Of a stretch of DNA of 64,000 nucleotides, positions 1 through 8,435 are shown piece by piece; position 1 is the first letter of the stretch, and each line of letters opens with the position of its first letter. A model generated the notes under the pieces. It did no database searches. It was given only the letters and a program-made list of their open reading frames with translations, and had not been told where the DNA came from. The stretch is taken from assembly GCA_965228445.1 (NCBI GenBank), contig OZ245813.1:4836001-4900000 (forward strand). Reading direction: 5' to 3'. The position numbers and the translations under genes were made by a program. The DNA is from Thalassobaculum sp965228445 (GTDB taxonomy: Bacteria; Pseudomonadota; Alphaproteobacteria; Thalassobaculales; Thalassobaculaceae).

Positions 1-2
1 AT

Positions 3-785
3 GTTATCGCCTCACCAGGCACGCGCATCGATGCGCGGCACTCGGCCGTGCTGGCGGCGACAGGTATATCGGAGGTCACCTGTGTGCGACCGTTGCGGGT
101 CCACCTGGTGGCGACGGGAAACGAATTGAGCGATCTGGCTCCCGAGATCTCGCAGATCCGCGACTCCAATACGCCGATGCTTCGCGATCTACTGCTCACG
201 GGGCCGGATATCGAGCTGTCATCCAAGCGTTGTACTGATCGCCCCGACGAGCTTCGCGAGTTGTTTGACCGGGCACGTGACGATGCCGATCTAATTGTTA
301 CCATCGGCGGTATGTCCTTTGGTCAGGAAGACTACGTCCGGACTGCCTGCACAGCTGCAGGCGGGCTTTTTGCCTTTCAGTCCCTTTTGATGAAGCCCGG
401 CAAGCCGGTCGGTCTTGCCCAACTAGGGCGCTGCATTCACCTAGGCCTTCCGGGCAACCCCTTTGCGGCGTTGGTCGCCTTCGTGGTTGTTGGTCTTCCG
501 GTGCTGGATCGCCTGAGGGGCCGAGAACACAAGCTGAGATGGTTCGAGGCGTCTGCAGACTTCAGCCTCGAACGGCGGCCGGGACGGGTGGAGTTTTTTC
601 CGATCAGACTGACGACTCTTGCACCTTCCGGCGGCCTAAGCATTCAACGTCTTGGCAAGGGAGGAAGCGCGCGTCTGGCACCGTTGGTTGCCGCTGATGG
701 TCTTGGTCGGATTGACGCGGAGGTCGAGCGGGTTGGGCACGGTGACCGGGTGCGCTTTCTCGAATTTGCGAACGTGCTCAAATAG
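3..785 (+). CDS. moeA: Molybdopterin molybdenumtransferase MoeA, C-terminal part (5' end outside window)
   Basis: The reading frame is open from the first bases, so only about 260 C-terminal residues are seen. MoeA inserts molybdate into adenylylated molybdopterin in the cytoplasm, completing the molybdenum cofactor. The visible part starts in the region before the MoCF-binding (MogA-like) domain; VHLVATGNELSDL matches the STGDEL entry of that domain. TIGGMSFGQEDYV corresponds to the family TTGGVSVGDYDFV segment, and KPGKPVGLAQLG...GLPGNPFAA to the KPGKP...GLPGNP signature. The C-terminal beta-barrel domain IV follows. It is convergent with arsJ. Nitrate reductase NasA further right needs this cofactor, but the two loci are 50 kb apart, so no operon link is implied. 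Confidence 0.9.
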   Translation, partial: VIASPGTRIDARHSAVLAATGISEVTCVRPLRVHLVATGNELSDLAPEISQIRDSNTPMLRDLLLTGPDIELSSKRCTDRPDELRELFDRARDDADLIVTIGGMSFGQEDYVRTACTAAGGLFAFQSLLMKPGKPVGLAQLGRCIHLGLPGNPFAALVAFVVVGLPVLDRLRGREHKLRWFEASADFSLERRPGRVEFFPIRLTTLAPSGGLSIQRLGKGGSARLAPLVAADGLGRIDAEVERVGHGDRVRFLEFANVLK

Positions 786-862
786 AGGCGGGGACAGGCT
801 CGGGTTGGTTCATATAACCTTTCAAACCAGCAACTGTGGCCTAGCCGGGCGGTCGGAAATTG

Positions 863-2155
863 TCAATCGGCACTCCGCGCTAGCATCGAGGCGGAACGAA
901 TTGGATCTTCTGACGTCGGACGTGGCAAAGCCAACGTAATCGCCACCGTCATCGCCAGCAGCCCGGCCGACATCCAGAGAGCACCCTGCAATCCGGCAAA
1001 CTGATAGAGGGCACCCGATAAGAGCGTGCCACCGAACCTGCCGATGGCATTGGCCATATAGTAGAAGCCGACATTCAAGGCGACTTTGTCGGCGTCGGAG
1101 TAGGCCACGATCAGGTAGGAATGGATCGACGAGTTCATGGCGAAGACAACGCCGAACAGCATCAGACCACCGATCAGCACCCACGAGTGGATTCCCGCAG
1201 GAAATGCCCAGCCGGTGACGTCCGAGATGGTCGCAAAGCTGGATGGCATCATCGCTGCGGCGAGTAGGGCGGGAATGATCGCCAGACATGCTCCCCAGGC
1301 CTTTGCGAGGCCGGGGGCTCTGGACGCCGCATCTCGACCCAGCATCCGTGGTGCGACCGCCTGCACCATGCCGTAGCCGATCACCCAAAGGGCCATGAAG
1401 GCCCCGACCTGATCAAAGGTCCATCCAAGCTGGTCGTACAGAAAGATCGGAACACCGACGACGAACCAGACATCTCGCGAGGCGAAGAGAAACACGCGGG
1501 CGGCCGATAGGATGTTGATCTCCTGCGTCTTGGAGAACAACTCCCGGCCCTTCACCTTCTCCTTGGCACGACCGAGATCGGCTCGCACCAGGATCAGGGC
1601 GGCTACCAGCACGATGCCGAGCCCGATCGCCATCGCCCACAGGGACCACACGAAGCCGAGGGTCTGGAGCATCACTCCACCCAACAGGAAGCCCACACCC
1701 TTCAGGGCGTTCTTCGAGCCGGTCAGCATCGCCACCCACTTGAAGAGCCCACCCTGGTCCCCGGACGCGACCACCAGCTTCACGGCCGACTTGGAACTCA
1801 TCTTGGTGAGGTCCTTGGCGATGCCGGACAGGGCCTGGGCCGTCATGACATAGGCGACCGACATGGCGGCGACCCAGCCGGGGTCGAGCAGGGAAAGCAT
1901 GACCAACGCGGCGATCTGGACGGCCAGCCCGACGAACAGGGTGATCCGAAGCCCGAAGCGTGACCCCACCCAGCCGCCGACGAAGTTGGTGACCACGCCC
2001 ATCGCCTCGTAGAGGAGAAACAGGATCGCGATGTCGAGGGGCGAGTAGCCGAGCCGGTGGAAGTGCAGAAGCACCAGCATCCGCAACGCACCGTCCGTCA
2101 GGGTGAACGCCCAATAGGCGGCGGTGACCGTGGCGTAGTCCTTCAGGTTGGTCAT
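863..2155 (-). CDS. arsJ: ArsJ organoarsenical efflux permease (MFS)
   Basis: A 430-residue, 12-helix major facilitator protein. ArsJ exports 1-arseno-3-phosphoglycerate, the unstable product formed when GAPDH uses arsenate instead of phosphate; outside the cell it decays back to arsenate, so the pair acts as arsenate efflux. The N-terminus (KDYATVTAAYWAFTLTDGAL) and the segment GIAKDLTKMSSKSAVK, between the first helices, are typical of ArsJ rather than of general sugar or drug MFS proteins. It lies 16 bp downstream of the GAPDH gene on the same strand, which is the diagnostic arsJ arrangement, and divergent from arsR-arsC. It is probably transcribed from the ArsR-controlled divergent promoter. 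Confidence 0.88.
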   Translation of the reverse strand: MTNLKDYATVTAAYWAFTLTDGALRMLVLLHFHRLGYSPLDIAILFLLYEAMGVVTNFVGGWVGSRFGLRITLFVGLAVQIAALVMLSLLDPGWVAAMSVAYVMTAQALSGIAKDLTKMSSKSAVKLVVASGDQGGLFKWVAMLTGSKNALKGVGFLLGGVMLQTLGFVWSLWAMAIGLGIVLVAALILVRADLGRAKEKVKGRELFSKTQEINILSAARVFLFASRDVWFVVGVPIFLYDQLGWTFDQVGAFMALWVIGYGMVQAVAPRMLGRDAASRAPGLAKAWGACLAIIPALLAAAMMPSSFATISDVTGWAFPAGIHSWVLIGGLMLFGVVFAMNSSIHSYLIVAYSDADKVALNVGFYYMANAIGRFGGTLLSGALYQFAGLQGALWMSAGLLAMTVAITLALPRPTSEDPIRSASMLARSAD

Positions 2156-2171
2156 GGCGGGCTCCAGGCCG

Positions 2172-3182
2172 TCACAGCGAGCGGGCGACCTTGGCCGTCA
2201 GCTCCATCATGCGGTTCATGTATCCCCACTCGTTGTCGTACCAGGCGTAGACCTTCACCATCCGCCGGTCGACCACCATGGTGGAGGGGGCGTCGACGAT
2301 GCCGGAGCGCGGATCGTTGACGTAGTCGCTGGAGACGAGCGGGCGCTCCTCGTAGCCGAGGATGCCCTTCAGCGGCCCGGCCGCCGCTGCCTGAAACAGG
2401 CCGTTGACCTCTTCCACGGTCGTGTCCCGCGAGACCTCGAAGACGCAGTCGGTGAGCGAGGCGTTCAGCAGGGGAACGCGGACGGCATGGCCGTTCAGCT
2501 TGCCCTTGAGTTCGGGATAGATCAGCGTGATGGCGGTCGCCGAGCCGGTCGATGTGGGGATCAGTGAGTTGAGGGCCGACCGTGCCCGGCGGAGGTCCGT
2601 CTTCGGGCGGTCGACCAGGACTTGCGTATTCGTCACGTCGTGGATCGTCGTCATCGTCCCGCGTTCGATCCCCAGGCCTTCGTGGATCACCTTCACGACG
2701 GGGGCGAGGCAGTTCGTGGTGCAGGAGGCGGCGGTAATGACGTCGTGGCGGGTCGGATCGTACAGGTGGTCGTTCACGCCCATCACGATGTTCAGGGCCT
2801 TGGCGTCCTTTACCGGGGCCGAGACGATGACCTTCCTGATCCCCCGGTCGAAATAGGGCTTCAGGCTCTCCACCGATTTGAACTTGCCGGTGCATTCCAG
2901 GACGATGTCGGTGTCGCCGCCTGTCCACGGCACCTCGGCAGGCGAGCCCGCGTCGGTGAAGTGGATCGGCTTCCCGTCGATGATCACCTTTCCCCCGTCA
3001 TGGCCCACCGGAACGGACCAGCGGCCATGAACGCTGTCGAATTCCAGCAGGTGGGCAACAACCTCCGCACCACCCGCGGTTTCGTTCATCGCCACGATCT
3101 CGAAGGCCGGGTTTCCGATTCCGGCCCGGACCCCGAGAAGTCCCATGCGGCCCATTCCGTTGATGGCAACGCGTGCGGGCAT
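2172..3182 (-). CDS. ArsJ-associated glyceraldehyde-3-phosphate dehydrogenase
   Basis: A 336-residue GAPDH. The Rossmann start is VAINGMGRMGLLGVR, the catalytic cysteine sits in AASCTTNCLAP (about residue 150), the paired histidine is in TIHDVTNTQ, and the family ending WYDNEWGYMNRM is present. With arsenate in place of phosphate it should make 1-arseno-3-phosphoglycerate for ArsJ. The ATG at 3182 is preferred: AGGAGG lies 8 bases upstream. A TTG six codons earlier is open but would sit before that Shine-Dalgarno. It is the first gene of the minus-strand ars operon. The glycolytic enzyme of the cell is presumably encoded elsewhere; the position beside arsJ argues for a dedicated resistance role. 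Confidence 0.87.
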   Translation of the reverse strand: MPARVAINGMGRMGLLGVRAGIGNPAFEIVAMNETAGGAEVVAHLLEFDSVHGRWSVPVGHDGGKVIIDGKPIHFTDAGSPAEVPWTGGDTDIVLECTGKFKSVESLKPYFDRGIRKVIVSAPVKDAKALNIVMGVNDHLYDPTRHDVITAASCTTNCLAPVVKVIHEGLGIERGTMTTIHDVTNTQVLVDRPKTDLRRARSALNSLIPTSTGSATAITLIYPELKGKLNGHAVRVPLLNASLTDCVFEVSRDTTVEEVNGLFQAAAAGPLKGILGYEERPLVSSDYVNDPRSGIVDAPSTMVVDRRMVKVYAWYDNEWGYMNRMMELTAKVARSL

Positions 3183-3258
3183 TTGCTGAACCTCCTGCAA
3201 TCAGATGGAGCGGATCAAATCGGGTGATCTGGGAGTAGACACATCCTCAATCCAACGA

Positions 3259-3274
3259 TACAAATATCTTTGTA
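3259..3274. promoter_or_regulatory. Probable ArsR operator, perfect palindrome
   Basis: TACAAA-TATC-TTTGTA is a perfect 6+4+6 inverted repeat in the gap between the divergent GAPDH gene and arsR. It ends on the base before the arsR ATG at 3275. ArsR/SmtB repressors bind AT-rich imperfect palindromes of about this size, so a dimer bound here could block both promoters. No Shine-Dalgarno fits between it and the arsR start. Confidence 0.6.
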
Positions 3275-3625
3275 ATGAGAGAAGCACAAGCGATAGAAGC
3301 TCTGCTTGGAATGGCCCATCAGCATCGGATGCGGGTCTTCAAGCTGCTTATGAAGCGTGGCCCGTCTGGGTTGCCTGCGGGAGAGATCGGAGACCGCGTC
3401 GGAATCAGCAGGTCCAGTGCGTCGTTCCATCTGACCCATATGGAGCGTGCCGGTCTTCTGATGTCCTGGCGGGTTCACCGGAACGTCTTCTATGCAGTGG
3501 ATCTGGAGGGGATGCGGAAACTGATCGCTTATCTGACGGAGGACTGTTGCGACGGTCACCCGGAAGTCTGCGGTTCCCTTGTCACCGGTATGCCAATACT
3601 CGTTTCCGAAGAGGGAGTGGAATGA
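3275..3625 (+). CDS. arsR: ArsR/SmtB-family arsenic-responsive repressor
   Basis: A 116-residue winged-helix repressor. The helix-turn-helix spans about residues 36-60 (GEIGDRVGISRSSASFHLTHM), followed by the wing. The metalloid site appears to be C-terminal, with Cys91, Cys92 and Cys99 in EDCCDGHPEVC. This resembles the AfArsR class, which has cysteines after the DNA-binding domain, and not the E. coli alpha3 CxC class. As(III) binding should release the repressor. The start matches the usual family N-terminus, yet the ATG directly abuts the palindrome at 3259-3274, so the message may be leaderless. The TGA overlaps the arsC ATG (ATGA), indicating translational coupling. Confidence 0.9.
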   Translation: MREAQAIEALLGMAHQHRMRVFKLLMKRGPSGLPAGEIGDRVGISRSSASFHLTHMERAGLLMSWRVHRNVFYAVDLEGMRKLIAYLTEDCCDGHPEVCGSLVTGMPILVSEEGVE

Positions 3626-4149
3626 TGACGGGCCAGTCGCGTTACAACGTCTTGTTTCTCTGCACGGGCAACTCCGCGAGGAGCATCATGGCCGAGTGCA
3701 TCCTGAAGCGGCTCGATGCCGAGCGATTTGATTCCTTCAGTGCAGGCAGTCAGCCGAAGGGAGTTGTCCATCCGTACGCCATCGACCTGCTGAAGCATCA
3801 GAACTATCCGACCGAGCAACTTCGCTCGAAAGACTGGAACGAGTTCGCGAGTGCCGACGCTCCGGTGATGGACTTCGTCTTCACGGTCTGCGACGACGCT
3901 GCCAAGGAGGTCTGCCCGGTCTGGCCTGGCCAGCCGATGTCGGCACACTGGCCGGTGATCGACCCGGCGGCGGTAGAGGGCAACGAGGCGGAGAAGCGGT
4001 TCGCGTTCACCGAGGCTTTCCGCATGATCCACACGCGGCTCTCGATCTTCGTCAGTCTGCCGATCCGCTCGCTCGACAAGCTCACGCTGAAGAAGCGGCT
4101 CGACGATATCGGGCAAACCTCAGCGTCGGGAGAATTGTCAGAGGCCTGA
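3622..4149 (+). CDS. arsC: Arsenate reductase ArsC, low-molecular-weight phosphatase fold
   Basis: A 175-residue protein of the LMW protein-tyrosine-phosphatase-like ArsC family, which reduces arsenate to arsenite in the cytoplasm. The P-loop LFLCTGNSARS puts the nucleophilic cysteine at residue 14. Two further cysteines in FTVCDDAAKEVCPVWPG are placed like the resolving cysteines of thioredoxin-coupled ArsC. The start ATG overlaps the arsR stop; a second ATG follows immediately. No arsenite pump (ArsB or Acr3) is visible in the window, so the arsenite made here must leave by a transporter encoded elsewhere. The locus therefore holds two arsenate routes, reduction and the GAPDH/ArsJ route. 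Confidence 0.9.
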   Translation: MMTGQSRYNVLFLCTGNSARSIMAECILKRLDAERFDSFSAGSQPKGVVHPYAIDLLKHQNYPTEQLRSKDWNEFASADAPVMDFVFTVCDDAAKEVCPVWPGQPMSAHWPVIDPAAVEGNEAEKRFAFTEAFRMIHTRLSIFVSLPIRSLDKLTLKKRLDDIGQTSASGELSEA

Positions 4150-4259
4150 CAAGACCACGTGGACGGGATAGGCCATTTTCTGCGTAGTTTCCGCTTCAGG
4201 TCGAACATTGCTGAGACGTCAGACAACCGCTTCGCATCCAGCATCAATTGATTCCAACT

Positions 4260-4346
4260 GACCGCTATGGTTCGGCCGGTGCTCAAACTTCGAACGTCCG
4301 GTTTAGGTCGACCGGCACGTTGAGGGCCGATGACCGCTATGGGTCG
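4260..4346. repeat. Dispersed intergenic repeat, copy 1 (two boxes)
   Basis: It holds gaccgctatggttcgg (4260-4275), gaacgtccggtttaggtcg (4292 on) and the canonical gaccgctatgggtcg (4332-4346). The right box contains the inverted repeat CGACC/GGTCG around GCTATG. It lies between the convergent ends of arsC and the LysR gene. Confidence 0.7.
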
Positions 4347-4403
4347 TAGGCACCTGATGGGCACGACTAAGGTCTGGTCGGGCATCCTCGCATCCTTCGT
4401 TCT

Positions 4404-5273
4404 TCACGAGTGTGGCGTGCCCAAGTGGATCCCAAACCGTGTCGCAGGGGCCGTTGATGGGAGGTGTTCCGGCATGACCATCATCAACTCCTTTTCGAGA
4501 GGCGCGCCGATGAGGTCGAGAGCTCGCAGGCTGCCGGCTTGGATCTCGGCCTGTGCGCAAGAGCGCAGCACCAGCGAGATGCCCAGGCCAGCCTTCACCG
4601 CCTCCTTCACTGCGGCCGTGCTGCCTAGGCTCATTGCAACCCTTAGCCGGGAGGCGTCGGGGCCATAGGTCTCCTGAAGCAATCGACCGGTCCCGCTGCC
4701 GGGTTCGCCGCCGATCAAAGGCACGTCGAAGAGCTGGTCGGGCTCGATGCGGTCGAATGCGGCCCAGGGGTGGTCCGGCGGCACGATCACCGCCAGCGGC
4801 TCCCGCCGCCAGGCCCGGGCGGTCAGGCCCGGCCGACCGTCCCACCACTCCACCACGGCGACATCGACGCTTCCGGCTGCGACGTGATCCAGGATCTCCG
4901 GGTTTTGGGCGATCACCAGGTCGGTCTCAATGTGCTCGGCGTCGTGGAACGATCGAAGTAGCGGCGGCAGCAGGTAAGTCCCCACATTCCCGCTCGCCCC
5001 GACGGTCAGGGAGCGACCCGCTATTGCCGCCACGGCACGGGCCTCGGCCTGCAGCAGTGTGCGGGAATGGGGCAGTAGCAGCGCGCCGTCAGGGGTCGCG
5101 GCGGCCCCGCGCCGGTCCCGGAGCACCAGTTGTGCGCCAAGTTGGGTCTCGAGTTTGCGCACGAGCTGCGTGACCGCGGGCTGGGAGATGGCAAGTCGGC
5201 GGGCTGCCTCCAGAAACCCACCGGCCTCAATGACCGTTACAAAGGCGCGGACCTGTGTGAGGTTCAGGGTCAT
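4404..5273 (-). CDS. LysR-family regulator, probable PtxE-like regulator of phosphite oxidation
   Basis: A 289-residue LysR regulator. The N-terminal winged helix (residues 1-60) contains AARRLAISQPAVTQLVRKLE. The effector domain starts near residue 88 (LTVGASGNVGTYLLPPLL). The gene overlaps the upstream dehydrogenase by 4 bp (ATGA), so the two are one transcript. In Pseudomonas stutzeri the phosphite gene ptxD is followed by the LysR gene ptxE; the same order here supports a role in regulating phosphite oxidation. That is inference from synteny, as LysR sequences alone do not reveal ligands. Confidence 0.75.
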   Translation of the reverse strand: MTLNLTQVRAFVTVIEAGGFLEAARRLAISQPAVTQLVRKLETQLGAQLVLRDRRGAAATPDGALLLPHSRTLLQAEARAVAAIAGRSLTVGASGNVGTYLLPPLLRSFHDAEHIETDLVIAQNPEILDHVAAGSVDVAVVEWWDGRPGLTARAWRREPLAVIVPPDHPWAAFDRIEPDQLFDVPLIGGEPGSGTGRLLQETYGPDASRLRVAMSLGSTAAVKEAVKAGLGISLVLRSCAQAEIQAGSLRALDLIGAPLEKELMMVMPEHLPSTAPATRFGIHLGTPHS

Positions 5274-6289
5274 CCTGCGGTCTCCTGAGCCGGAGCGTGC
5301 CGGTTCATGGCACCTCTGGGCGCGCGTCCCTGGAGGACGTCGAGCACGTTCAGCGCGGCCTCGGCGACGATCTCGCGTCGCACGGTCGCGACCGCCGATC
5401 CGAGATGGGGCGTGAAGACGGTACGCTCGCGGTCGGCCAAGAGCCGCGGCTCAATCCCCGCCGGCCGATCGTCCTGAGCGAGATCTTCACAAGCGAACAC
5501 ATCCGCCGCGTAGCCTCCAAGCCGGCCGTCGGCAAGGGCATCGGCCACCGCCGACTCGTCCACCAACGACCCGCGCGCAGGATTGATCAGCAGGCACCCC
5601 GGCTTCACCCGGTCCAGGACATCCCGGTCAATGACCCGGACCGTCCGCTCGGTCAAAGGCAGGGCCAGGACGAGAAAGTCGCTCTGCGTGAGCACCTGGT
5701 CGAACCCGGAGGCTTGAACACCCAAGGCTTCTTCCGTTTCCTTCGGTACCGGAGTGTCGTCGGCATAGGTCACGGTTGCCCCGAAACCGGTAAGGCGCCG
5801 GGCGATCTCCCTGCCCACATTGCCGAACCCAAGGATCCCGACATGGGAGCCCTGTAACCCCTTGCCATAGAGGATCGGACGCCAGGATTGATAGCCGCCG
5901 CCGCGGATCAGCCGATCGCCAACGATCATATGGCGCGACAGTCCCAGCATCAGACCGATCGCCAGGTCGGCGGTCGGCGCACTGAGCAGGTCCGGAACCA
6001 CTGTAAGCCAGACCCCGTGGCGGCTGCATGCGGCGGCGTCGAAGTTGTCGTACCCCTTCAGGGCACCCGCCACGATCCGCAGGGACGGACAGGCACGCAG
6101 GAAGGCGTCGTCGACCGTGTCCGGCATGAACGCGATGACGGCGGTCGCCTCGCGGCAGTGCTCGATCAGGCGATCCCTGGGCCACGGGTCCTCCCCGTTG
6201 TTGATCACGATCCGCGCATGCCCTGCGAGCACACGGAGGCAATCCGTATCGACATTGGCGGTAACCACAACGGTTGGCTCGGCGGACAT
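5270..6289 (-). CDS. ptxD: Phosphite (phosphonate) dehydrogenase PtxD-like
   Basis: A 339-residue D-2-hydroxyacid dehydrogenase-fold protein. PtxD oxidises phosphite to phosphate with NAD. Features recalled from PtxD are kept in order: AFMPD (Met55), ALKGYDNFD (Lys78, the PtxD Lys76 equivalent), VPDLLSAPTADLAIGL, the W...YG pair in SWRPILYGKGL, the nucleotide loop GILGFGNVG, NPARGSLVDE (catalytic Arg), LGGYAADVF..ED (Glu), TPHLGSAV (His) and the Arg equivalent to PtxD Arg301 nine residues after that His. An acidic pair after the second strand (YADD) fits NAD preference. AGGAAG lies about 6 bases before the ATG. The phosphite transporter genes ptxABC are not next to it. A related hydroxyacid dehydrogenase with another substrate is possible. 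Confidence 0.78.
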   Translation of the reverse strand: MSAEPTVVVTANVDTDCLRVLAGHARIVINNGEDPWPRDRLIEHCREATAVIAFMPDTVDDAFLRACPSLRIVAGALKGYDNFDAAACSRHGVWLTVVPDLLSAPTADLAIGLMLGLSRHMIVGDRLIRGGGYQSWRPILYGKGLQGSHVGILGFGNVGREIARRLTGFGATVTYADDTPVPKETEEALGVQASGFDQVLTQSDFLVLALPLTERTVRVIDRDVLDRVKPGCLLINPARGSLVDESAVADALADGRLGGYAADVFACEDLAQDDRPAGIEPRLLADRERTVFTPHLGSAVATVRREIVAEAALNVLDVLQGRAPRGAMNRHAPAQETAG

Positions 6290-6392
6290 GGCAGCTTCCT
6301 TAATATTTCAAAATCGAATTGACTCCCATGTAACATAACGAATAGTGATTTTAAATCGTCTTCGCCTATTCCCCATTTGGCCGAACCGACCC

Positions 6393-7640
6393 ATGCCCCT
6401 TTGCATCCGACAGAGCCCGAGCCGCCCGACTGCATGGCAGGGCTGGTTGTGCGCGAGCCGGGCGTCGGTCTCTATCGCCTTCATGATGTATGCCGGGGCG
6501 GTGCCTCAGCTCATCGACGCCTGGTCGATGAGTGCTGCCCAGGCCGGGCTGGTCCAGGCCGGCTTCAATGCAGGATATGCGGGATCGCTGGTGCTGACCG
6601 GCTGGCTCGCCGACCGCATGGGCGCAAAGCGGGTGTTGCTGTGGTCGAGCCTGGCGACCGCGCTGGTTGGGATCCTGGTTGCGGTTTTCGCCCGGTCGTT
6701 CGAGGCCGGGCTGGTGCTCTTCACGCTTCTCGGGCTGTCCCAGGGTGGCACCTATACGCCGGCGATCATGATGGTGGCCCAGGGCGTCGACCGGGCACGA
6801 CGAGGGGCTGCGATTGGCCTTCTGCTGGCCGGCGCGTCGTTTGGGTACGCCGTGTCCATCGCGCTCTCCACCGCGCTAAGCCAGCTGGCCGGCTACGAAG
6901 TGGCCTTTCTGGTCTGTGGCGTCGTGCCTACTTTCTCCGCAATCGCCGCGTGGCTGGGTTCTGCCGGCCGCCCGAACATCGTGCCCGAGAAAGCCGGCGA
7001 TCGCCCCATCCCGGCGCCAAGGGGCGATCGGCGCGCCGCGGCTATGCTGACGCTTGGCTATACCGCCCATTGCTGGGAACTGCTCGGCATGTGGGCCTGG
7101 ATGCCGGCGTTCCTGCTGACATCGATCGCTCTGTCGGATGGCGCCGCAAGTGCCGGGGTTCTGGCGCAGGGGCTCTGGATCGGGGTTGTGATCCACATGT
7201 CCGGCTGCCTCGCGGCCTTCACGATGGGCCGCGCTTCGGACCGGTTCGGTCGGCGGGCGGTCCTCATTTGTCAGGCCTTGCTCGGAGCCGGGTGTTCGTT
7301 CTCGGTCGGCCTGCTCCAGGATCTTCCGTCGTCGGTGCTGTTGGCCTTCGCTGCCCTCTACGGCTTTGCGGTGATCGGTGACTCTCCAGTTCTTTCGACC
7401 GCCATGACGGAAACGGTCGCACCGTCCGCACTCGGTGCCGCTCTGGCGCTACGATCGATCCTGGGCTTTGGCGCGGGAGGGCTCGCGCCGCTTGCCTTCG
7501 GGGCCGTCCGCGATGCGGTTTCGCCGGAGCTCGGATGGGCCATGGGCTTCGCTGCACTCGGTGTCGGGGGCCTGTTCGCGGCCCTGTTCGCTGTTCTCCT
7601 GCCGAAATCTCGACAGCCGGTGCCGTCTCGCCTGTCTTAA
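6393..7640 (+). CDS. MFS transporter divergent from ptxD
   Basis: A roughly 415-residue major facilitator protein. The loop 2-3 signature is WLADRMGAKRV and the matching loop 8-9 copy is GRASDRFGRRAV. The first helix starts near VSIAFMMYAGAVPQL. I place the start at the ATG 6393; a GTG at 6345 is also open, and neither has a clear Shine-Dalgarno. It heads an operon with the SDR and metallo-hydrolase genes (17-20 bp gaps). The substrate is unknown. The divergent ptxD and the absence of ptxABC make phosphite or phosphonate uptake one idea; transport of an organic acid used by the SDR is equally possible. Confidence 0.75.
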   Translation: MPLCIRQSPSRPTAWQGWLCASRASVSIAFMMYAGAVPQLIDAWSMSAAQAGLVQAGFNAGYAGSLVLTGWLADRMGAKRVLLWSSLATALVGILVAVFARSFEAGLVLFTLLGLSQGGTYTPAIMMVAQGVDRARRGAAIGLLLAGASFGYAVSIALSTALSQLAGYEVAFLVCGVVPTFSAIAAWLGSAGRPNIVPEKAGDRPIPAPRGDRRAAAMLTLGYTAHCWELLGMWAWMPAFLLTSIALSDGAASAGVLAQGLWIGVVIHMSGCLAAFTMGRASDRFGRRAVLICQALLGAGCSFSVGLLQDLPSSVLLAFAALYGFAVIGDSPVLSTAMTETVAPSALGAALALRSILGFGAGGLAPLAFGAVRDAVSPELGWAMGFAALGVGGLFAALFAVLLPKSRQPVPSRLS

Positions 7641-7657
7641 CAAAGGGAGTTGTTGCC

Positions 7658-8416
7658 ATGCCTGCAGGTTTGATCGTGACCGGTGCGAGCCGAGGCATTG
7701 GCGCCGCCACCGCCCGGCTTGCGGGCCGCCGGGGGTATGGGGTCTGCGTGAACTATGTGAACGACTGCGTTGCCGCTACCCGGGTGGTCGAAGCGATCCG
7801 CGGGGAGGGCGGGCGAGCGGTCGCGGTCCGCGCGGATGTGGCCGACCCCGATCAGGTTCGCCGTCTGTTCGACATGGCGGAAGCGGAGCTCGGCCCGATC
7901 AACGCTGTGGTCAACAACGCCGGCATCACCGGACCGATCGGCAACTTTGCAACAGCCTCTCCGGAGACCCTGCGCCGGGTCTTCGACGTCAACGTGCTCG
8001 GCAGTCTTTTCTGTGCCCAGGAGGCCGTCCGGCGGTTCACCGGCCGCGCCGGCTCGGGTGCGCACGGAGATCCGAGCGTCATCGTCAACATCTCCTCGGT
8101 CGCCGCCAGCACCGGCGCACCTGGGGAATATGTGCACTACGCCGCATCGAAGGCAGCCATAGAGTCCTTCACCCTCGGCCTTGCGCGCGAGACGGCGGCG
8201 GCCGGTATCCGGGTCAATGCGGTCTCACCAGGCTCCACCTTGACCGACATCCACGCCACCGCAGGTGAACCGGACCGACCTGCCCGGGTCCGATCCCGCA
8301 TTCCGATGGGACGCTTGGCCGAACCGGAGGAGATCGCCGAGGCGGTGCTATGGCTCTTGTCGGACTCCGCATCCTATGTGACGGGCGCCGTTCTACGTGC
8401 AGGCGGCGGCTTCTGA
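7658..8416 (+). CDS. Short-chain dehydrogenase/reductase (SDR)
   Basis: A 252-residue classical SDR. It has the nucleotide-binding motif TGASRGIGAATA (residues 9-20), the NNAGIT segment, the catalytic serine in VIVNISSVAAS, and YVHYAASKAA, which supplies the YxxxK catalytic pair. It ends SYVTGAVLRAGGGF, typical of the FabG/glucose-dehydrogenase-like group. The ATG at 7658 follows AAAGGGAG by about 9 bases. It sits between the MFS and metallo-hydrolase genes in one operon. It is an NAD(P)-dependent oxidoreductase of unknown alcohol or ketone substrate. Confidence 0.85.
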   Translation: MPAGLIVTGASRGIGAATARLAGRRGYGVCVNYVNDCVAATRVVEAIRGEGGRAVAVRADVADPDQVRRLFDMAEAELGPINAVVNNAGITGPIGNFATASPETLRRVFDVNVLGSLFCAQEAVRRFTGRAGSGAHGDPSVIVNISSVAASTGAPGEYVHYAASKAAIESFTLGLARETAAAGIRVNAVSPGSTLTDIHATAGEPDRPARVRSRIPMGRLAEPEEIAEAVLWLLSDSASYVTGAVLRAGGGF

Positions 8417-8435
8417 GATGACCAGGAGAACGGAT

